Shown here: positions 58,064 to 64,000 of the stretch, in pieces
Layout of the letters: each line of letters opens with the position of its first letter
How positions within the stretch are numbered: the stretch's first letter is position 1
Assembly: GCA_026120035.1 (NCBI GenBank)
Contig: JALRME010000005.1
Coordinates: 682,001 to 746,000 of the forward strand
Reading direction: 5' to 3'
Origin: Coleophoma eucalyptorum
Taxonomy: Eukaryota > Ascomycota > Leotiomycetes > Helotiales > Dermateaceae
DNA length: 64,000 nucleotides
Notes under the pieces: model-generated
The model's database searches: none
What the model was told of the DNA's origin: nothing
Seen by the model: the letters and a program-made list of their open reading frames with translations, nothing else
Position numbers and translations under genes: made by a program

Positions 58064-61000
58064 ATGCGAGCAGTGCTTCCTGGAAAGGCACAGGCCAAGC
58101 TTCAAGCTGTCTGTACAGGCTACTGGGAGGACAGACGCCTTGTTGTAAGAACACGATTGTGTGCCATATGTTTATTGCCATTCACTAACGCTACAATCAG
58201 GCCTATATCACTGGAAATGCATTCGTTATCCTTACTAGCGTAGACACAATCCTACAGACGATATACGACGACGACAATATCCCACTGGGCGGAATCGCCA
58301 TCGATGAGGCATCTGGAAAAATTGCAGTGTGCGCTGGATCTGTGGTCCGAATCTACAAGCCGTATGGCCAAGGCGAGGATGCACTTAAGGTTCTATATTC
58401 GGTGGTTATGAAGGATCTAAGCTGACACAGCCGTAGTGGTCTCTTCAGCACAACCTTATTCTCGATGAAGCCGAAGATACCGTCTCCACATTATCATGGG
58501 GAGTGTCAGAAGAACTTCTTGTGGGCAGCTCATACCTAACGCTGTTTGCTACTCATGATACTCCCTCGCCGATTTGGAAGCAACGGCTTGCCAATAACGC
58601 GAAGTTCGCGAATTTCTGCTATGATTCGGCATATATCGCGTCTACAGGTAGCCATGATCGACTGGTTAAGATTTGGAGGAGACTTTCGTTTGGGTCCGAT
58701 GATGTACGATTTGATTTTACCTATCTTCGGCACCCGAGTACGGTCGTGAATATGCACTGGCGCCGACCATATCACTTGGATCAGTCTTTGGACAATGTGC
58801 TATACACGTTCTGCGCAGACAATGTTCTACGGGTATGGGCGGCAACAGATCCGCATGGCCTGCAGGTTCTTCAGCTGTGGGGGCAAATAGACCTATGCGA
58901 ATCAATACAACCTCGCGGACTGGTTCCAAAGACGACGCACATGGCGAGGTTCGCATTCATTATTGATGGACGTGATTTTACAAAAGCTACCGAGCACGCG
59001 GTCCAGGCTCGAAGTCCCGGGAATTCTCAAGATGACCATGCTTTATCGCATCTTATTGAGGTTGCCAATAGGAATCCAGAAATCTGTGTCATTATGGATC
59101 AATATGGCCACCTTTCTGCATGGGGATTGGAGAATGTTGGTTCCAAAAACCGCAAGATAACGAACATATTCAACATCGCTCATTTGGATGACCTGAGACT
59201 AGGACTACCTACGATTCAGTCATCTGATTTAGACTATGTGCAATTTTACAATTATTGCGACATCTCCAGTGGTGCTCTTGAGGTTTTGGTGCACCATTTT
59301 GATGGTAAAATAGAGGCCTTTGAGAGCAACGTGGCGGACTTGTTTGATCCATCACCTAGGCCAAACCGATTCATATTCAAGGCAGTATGGACAGGTCATT
59401 CTGCTGCTGTCAAGAAGATCGTTCGCAATGTTAGTGGAAGGGCTGTTGTGACACGGACAGATGACAGTGAGAGCATTGTTTGGGCACACACAGGCGACGA
59501 AAAAGGCCTAACGCTGACGCGACAGAGTATCATACCTCAGCAAGAACATATCCATCGCATATGTGTTATGCGGAAAGGAAAATTCGTCATTCTGTTACAT
59601 CAAGGCAGTATCACTCTATGGGACACTCGGCCACTCGAGGCAAAGCTGTTAGCAAGGTGCCATTTTGAAGTTGCCGGCAAGCCTCTTTGCATTCTCATGT
59701 TGCCAGAAATTGAAAAGGGTGGTCCTCTGGCACACGTGGCAACTATTACATCCAACATGAAAGGCATAGTTTGGGAAGTGCGCTTGCCTCGAATTCATGC
59801 ACCTGGTCAGACTAATGGATATCCCCAAGCATCACTTCGCCAGTTTTGCTGTGTCGATCTAGGTGAATCTGATAATTTAGCTTACGTTCTCCCAGTTGAC
59901 CCTGCTGGGTCACCTCCAGTCGTTTCGGGATTTCTCGATACGTTTGCTCGAGATATCGCTATCTCTTGGACTCACGCAGGTCTCCTAAGGTCCTGGACCG
60001 CTAAAGTGGACCTTGAAGCTAAAAAGGCTGACTGGCTGCAAACCTGCTCCGTCGATACTGGAATCTGTGAGCCCTCAATGGCAAGTGCTAGCTCAATACG
60101 AAAAGCCGCAGTGGTGAATTCCAAGAGATCTGAATTGACTATTTGGGATGTCAGGGGCGCTCAACTTGAGTTCTCTCAGAACTTTGAGGATCAGGATACA
60201 ATTCGCGATTTAGATTGGACATCCACACCCGATGACCAGTCTATTTTGGCTGTCGGTTTTGGTCACAGGATATTACTGCTTGCTCAAATGCGCTACGACT
60301 ATTTAAACAAAGGTCCTGCGTGGGCTGCGATCCGTGAGATTGGCATTCGTGATCTTACGCCACATCCCATAGGTGATTCTACTTGGCTTAGCGGAGGCAA
60401 CCTTATCATTGGCGCCGGCAATCAGCTTCTAATTTACGACAAGGATGTTGAGGCATCAGGGCTTCTGAGTGCTTCTCTTGTGGCTTCAAGTAAGAAAACA
60501 CCTTGGGACCTTTTCGAACTCGTTACAAGATTGAACGGCCCTCTTCCGATTTATCACCCACAGTTTTTAGGCCAGTGTATACTTGCAGGAAAAAATTCGT
60601 TGGTTCAACATATCCTGCTTGCCTTGCATAAAATATTGAAGTACTATGTAGAGAGCGATCATATCGATACGCACTTAGGCATGGATCTAACAGCATTCTA
60701 TGCTGTGTCAGAGGTCAGTCAGCATTTTCATTAGCAAAAAATTACTCACAATGGTAGACTTCCTCCTCCCGGCTCGCTGGTAAAAGTGTTCGTTCAGCAT
60801 TTGATGCATTTTCAGAAGAGGAAGAGGTGGAAAATGTAACTGAAGGTGTTGCATCTGCAATGCACGAGAAGCTTGTTCACATTGCTTTACCTCAACTATC
60901 CAGGCAAGAACAGATTCATCTAGCTGACATCATTGAATGTGTGGCAATTGTTGAGAAACAACGGCGGTCCATGGATGACAATGCAGCTCGTTACATGTTA

Positions 61001-62348
61001 TTTTTTCGCCAGCATGTCTTGCGAAAGGGAAGAGTCACTGGCACTAACTTATCCTGGAGAGAAATCAATTGGGCATATCACAGTAACAGCCAAGATATTT
61101 TGGTAGATATGGTTTCAACCCAATTCCACGGCAGGTTGCTTTGGGAGCATGCACGAGAAAGTGGCATGTTCATGTGGATGACTGATTTGACTGCGTTGGT
61201 AAGAGACTACATATCGGTCTAATGAATGACGCTGATGTTGAACGTCCAGAAAGCTCAGTTTGAGGTAATTGCCAGGAATGAGTACACAAAGAGTGATCTG
61301 AAAAACCCCATTGATTGCAGCTTATTCTACCTTGCCCTCAGAAAAAAGACGGTTCTTCAAGGACTCTGGCGAATGGCTACCTGGAACCGTGAGCAGTCGG
61401 CCACAAGTCGTCTTCTTGCAAACAATTTCCAAGATCCTAAATGGAAGACTGTTGCTCTCAAGAATGCCTATGCTCTCCTAGGAAAGCGACGCTTTGGTAG
61501 GTGCTTTGCGACTCTCTACTTGCGTATACTTACTTGGGTCTAGAATATGCTGCCGCATTCTTCCTCCTAGGAGATTGCTTAAAGGATGCTGTAAACGTGA
61601 TTTTGAACCAGATGAAAGATCTTCAACTTGCAATAGCTGTCACTAGAGTCTACGAAGAAGAAGGCGGACCTGTGCTGAAAGAGCTTTTAGAGGAGAAAGT
61701 TTTACCCTTGGCATCTCAGGAGGGCAATCGCTGGCTAGCTTCTTGGGCATTCTGGATGCTTCATAGGAGGGACATGTCTGTTCGAGCCCTGATCGTGAGT
61801 TAATATCTTCACTTGCCAGGATATTTATTAACTTTTTTAGTCTCCTGTTTATACGTTATTAGAAACTCCCCAAGCGCCAGATCTCCAGGCAAAACTATTC
61901 TTGACAGATGACCCTGCCCTTGTTGTTCTTTACTCTCAGCTCAGACAGCAGACTTTACAGACTCTACGCGGAGCTTCCAAGGTGACCCCGAAGGTAGAAT
62001 GGACCTTTGTGTTACACAATGCTCGCCTATACGACCGGATGGGTTGTGATCTGCTTGCTTTGGATCTTGGTAAGCGAACTGCTCTCGTTCATTTGGGTGT
62101 AAGGCATCCCGAATATTAATAATATTGCAGTACGAAATTGGGAGTTCCTTCTTCCAACACCAACTACTTCGCAGGACATCGGCGGTGAGCCAGATCCTCG
62201 TAAAATGCTTCGACGTCGCAGTTCCCTAGTTGTTGCAGACTTGCCCCTACCAAAGGACATCAAAACAGGCTCCCATATGCACAAACCTCCACCAAGTGTC
62301 TTCGAAGAACCCGAATCGAGCTCCCTGCTAGACAGCTTTGGTTTTTAA
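58064..62348 (+). CDS. RAV1: RAVE complex subunit Rav1 (rabconnectin-3 type WD40 protein)
   Basis: Eight exons: 58064-58144, 58201-58389, 58437-60713, 60758-61198, 61250-61496, 61544-61794, 61841-62069 and 62131-62348; 1310 residues with consistent phases. The N-terminus MRAVLPGKAQAKLQAVCTGY starts a WD40 double propeller (STGSHDRLVKIWRR, WGLENVGS, LLHQGSITLWDTRP, SKRSELTIWDVRG). The Rav1p C-terminal domain follows, with YTKSDLKNPIDCSLFYLALR, LQGLWRMATWNREQ and GNRWLASWAFWMLHRRDMSV. Rav1 with Rav2 and Skp1 forms RAVE, which reloads V1 and subunit C (Vma5) onto Vo so that the V-ATPase reassembles. The donor of intron 2 (GTTCTA) is weak, but phase and conservation support it. Its 3' end faces RAD3, 404 bp away. 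Confidence 0.93.
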
Positions 62349-62752
62349 TAATATTCTTTTTATAAGGCCCAGGGCCTAAAGGTGCTCCATTCAGCATGGC
62401 GTTGCATTTTTGTTGTCTACCTTTACTTGTATTTGGTGTTATTGGCAACGGCACTCCATTATCTGCACAGTTTCAAGATACGGAAGGACATATCGTGGGG
62501 CGTTTGGTACTGGTCTGTTTCTATGAAATTCCGGAGCTAGAGCCTAATGCGAGGCTCAATTTTCTAGGCGTGGCATATGACAATCATAAACAGTTATGTG
62601 AACCTGAAAAATATTTGGGGAAGTTTTTACTTCTTTTGACAATGCTTTTCCTATTTATTCAGTCCACAGCGCCTTTTTCCTTTTCCCAGTTTAATAGCGC
62701 TAAAATAGAATGTGTATAACCAGCTCACATGTCTCCTTGCCCACTGAGTCAA
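62349..62752. other. intergenic, convergent 3' ends of RAV1 and RAD3
   Basis: 404 bp. It contains a plus-strand 107-codon open frame at 62396-62719 with a hydrophobic, signal-like N-terminus (MALHFCCLPLLVFGVIGNG). It has no recognisable family and probably lies in the RAV1 3' UTR. Confidence 0.4.
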
Positions 62753-64000
62753 CTACGCCCCATCTAATTCCATCATTCCGGCTTCTAGCTCATCATCATT
62801 GAAGCCATCTTCGTCCACCGCAGAGACAACCGCACCGTTACCCTGCAAACCACCATTCATCCGAGCCTCTCGTAGTTCCCGGATGCTCTCTTCTTCTCTT
62901 TTCTCCTTGTGCCTTTCAAGATCCTTGATCGTCCATGTGGAGATACCTTCCTGATCTATTGCTTTAAAAGGCTGTGCCATTTGCCGTAAGAATTTCTTCG
63001 CGCTCCCAACAGCCATATCCGTGCTCAGATTTACCTCGCTATCTAAAATGGCCTGGTTGATCCATTTCGGTAGCTGAGACCGCTTTTTTAAGAATCGTCG
63101 ATCGGCAAGTACCATGATTCCGTAGTCATCTTTTCCACGGATGACACGCCCAAGACATTGGGCTGCATGTCTCATGGCATCAAAAGATAGGAAATCGTTT
63201 TCCCGAATACGGTACGTTTCTCTCAGGAATTCAAGTCGAGCTTTCAGGATGCGCGATTCGGTGTATTGGAAAGGCACGCCTATGCAAAGCACAGTCCGTC
63301 CATACTGATGATCGAAATCGATACCCTCACTAACCTTGCCTCGTGCGACACAAAGTAAAATTGCACCTCGGCCATTGCAGCACGCTGTTCTGTACGTCTC
63401 CAGAGCCAGAGATGTCTCTTGCGCATCAGGGGTTTCAACCAGGATGAGTTTATACTTCCAGACCTCATCGAGAATACCCATTCCTTGCCACATGCTAATG
63501 ATAGACTCCATGTAGAGGTACGATGGGAAGAAAACGACCATTCCATCTGGTGTCAACTTTGACATTTCTGTGAGTAGGTTTCCGTAATTACGAACCACAG
63601 ATGGTTCATTACGAACTTGAAAGCCTGATGAGATGGCTACTTGATCTGATCCCCGCGTCACGATCATTGGTAAGAAAGATCGTCGCGCAAGTGTCATTGG
63701 GTACGATTCCATGACTACGGTAGTGAAACCTAGCATTCTGGGATACATCTCCAAGGGTGAAATGGTTCCAGAAGTGATAATGACAGAGCTGAACCGGTCA
63801 AAGACCGGCTTGATGGCGATGGCAGCATCAAGGCACGTGAAATGTAGGACTGGATTAGGAACTTCTGCTGTGTCTGATTCATAGGGTTCGAGGATGAGTA
63901 GAAATCCCTTTTCGTAAGTAGCCACAAGGGTGGCAAATGTTGCTACTTCCTGTAGAGGTTGGTAGTCCTCGATGTTAGTGAGTTCGAGGGTCCGGACGAG
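62753..64000 (-). CDS. RAD3: DNA repair helicase RAD3/XPD (TFIIH), C-terminal part
   Basis: The minus-strand frame is open through the right edge; the C-terminal ~415 residues are present without introns. Diagnostic helicase-domain-2 blocks are VIITSGTISPLEMYPRMLGF, DGMVVFFPSYLYMESIISMW, LLCVARGKVSEGIDFDHQYG (motif V), and AAQCLGRVIRGKDDYGIMVL (motif VI, QxxGRxxR). The tail NDDELEAGMMELDGA is acidic, as in other XPD proteins. XPD is the 5'-3' iron-sulfur helicase of TFIIH in nucleotide excision repair and transcription. The Walker A and Fe-S regions lie outside the window. Confidence 0.96.
   Translation of the reverse strand, partial: LVRTLELTNIEDYQPLQEVATFATLVATYEKGFLLILEPYESDTAEVPNPVLHFTCLDAAIAIKPVFDRFSSVIITSGTISPLEMYPRMLGFTTVVMESYPMTLARRSFLPMIVTRGSDQVAISSGFQVRNEPSVVRNYGNLLTEMSKLTPDGMVVFFPSYLYMESIISMWQGMGILDEVWKYKLILVETPDAQETSLALETYRTACCNGRGAILLCVARGKVSEGIDFDHQYGRTVLCIGVPFQYTESRILKARLEFLRETYRIRENDFLSFDAMRHAAQCLGRVIRGKDDYGIMVLADRRFLKKRSQLPKWINQAILDSEVNLSTDMAVGSAKKFLRQMAQPFKAIDQEGISTWTIKDLERHKEKREEESIRELREARMNGGLQGNGAVVSAVDEDGFNDDELEAGMMELDGA

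Noticed and set aside
1..64000. A biosynthetic cluster, intact transposon, viral insertion or defence island
   Set aside because: No polyketide or peptide synthase, transposase, reverse transcriptase, integrase or terminal repeats were recognised. Most genes are housekeeping genes.

Overview
The window is nuclear DNA of a filamentous ascomycete. The signs are dense protein-coding genes on both strands, short introns (mostly 47-150 nt) with GTAAGT/GTATGT-type donors and CTAAC/CTGAC branch sites, and single-copy fungal genes (NPR3, COX19, SFI1, RAV1, VMA5, ILS1, RAD3). Gene content would fit a leotiomycete, but I cannot prove the class. All exon structures were worked out by hand from splice signals, reading phase and family conservation. 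No tRNA, rRNA, CRISPR or intact transposon was recognised.

Layout. 0-16 kb: the 3' part of an SCY1-like pseudokinase gene (+), an NmrA-type NAD(P)-binding protein (-), COX19 (+), the TORC1 regulator NPR3 (+), a MiT/TFE-like bHLH factor (-) with a 3.3 kb upstream region, and the Golgi protein SFT2 (+). 19-32 kb: a LARP1-type RNA-binding protein with La motif and DM15 region (+), an FtsJ-fold methyltransferase-like protein (-), an 8-bp minisatellite, a cysteine-rich secreted or GPI-type protein (+) and a paxillin-like LIM protein (-). 33-43 kb: an MCT-type MFS transporter (+), a gene broken by two frameshifts (-), a mitochondrial hotdog thioesterase (+), APS kinase (+), V-ATPase subunit C (-) and an unrecognised 371-aa protein (+). 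43-50 kb: a gene-poor block with one apparently intact gene of unknown function (-) and several stretches that read like decayed coding sequence. 50-64 kb: cytosolic isoleucyl-tRNA synthetase (+), SFI1 (+), RAV1 (+) and the C-terminal part of the RAD3/XPD helicase (-), cut by the right edge.

Functional links. These are separate eukaryotic genes, not operons. Even so, several belong to the vacuole/TORC1 nutrient-sensing axis: NPR3 (SEACIT/GATOR1), V-ATPase subunit C (Vma5), its assembly factor Rav1 (RAVE), a LARP1-like protein and a TFEB-like bHLH. SCY1 and SFT2 both act in Golgi/endosome traffic. The most unusual part is the 43-50 kb block, where a multi-exon gene on the minus strand (about 47.2-48.96 kb) and an ORF at 49.1-49.6 kb appear to have been inactivated by stop codons of the kind C-to-T changes produce, plus frameshifts.
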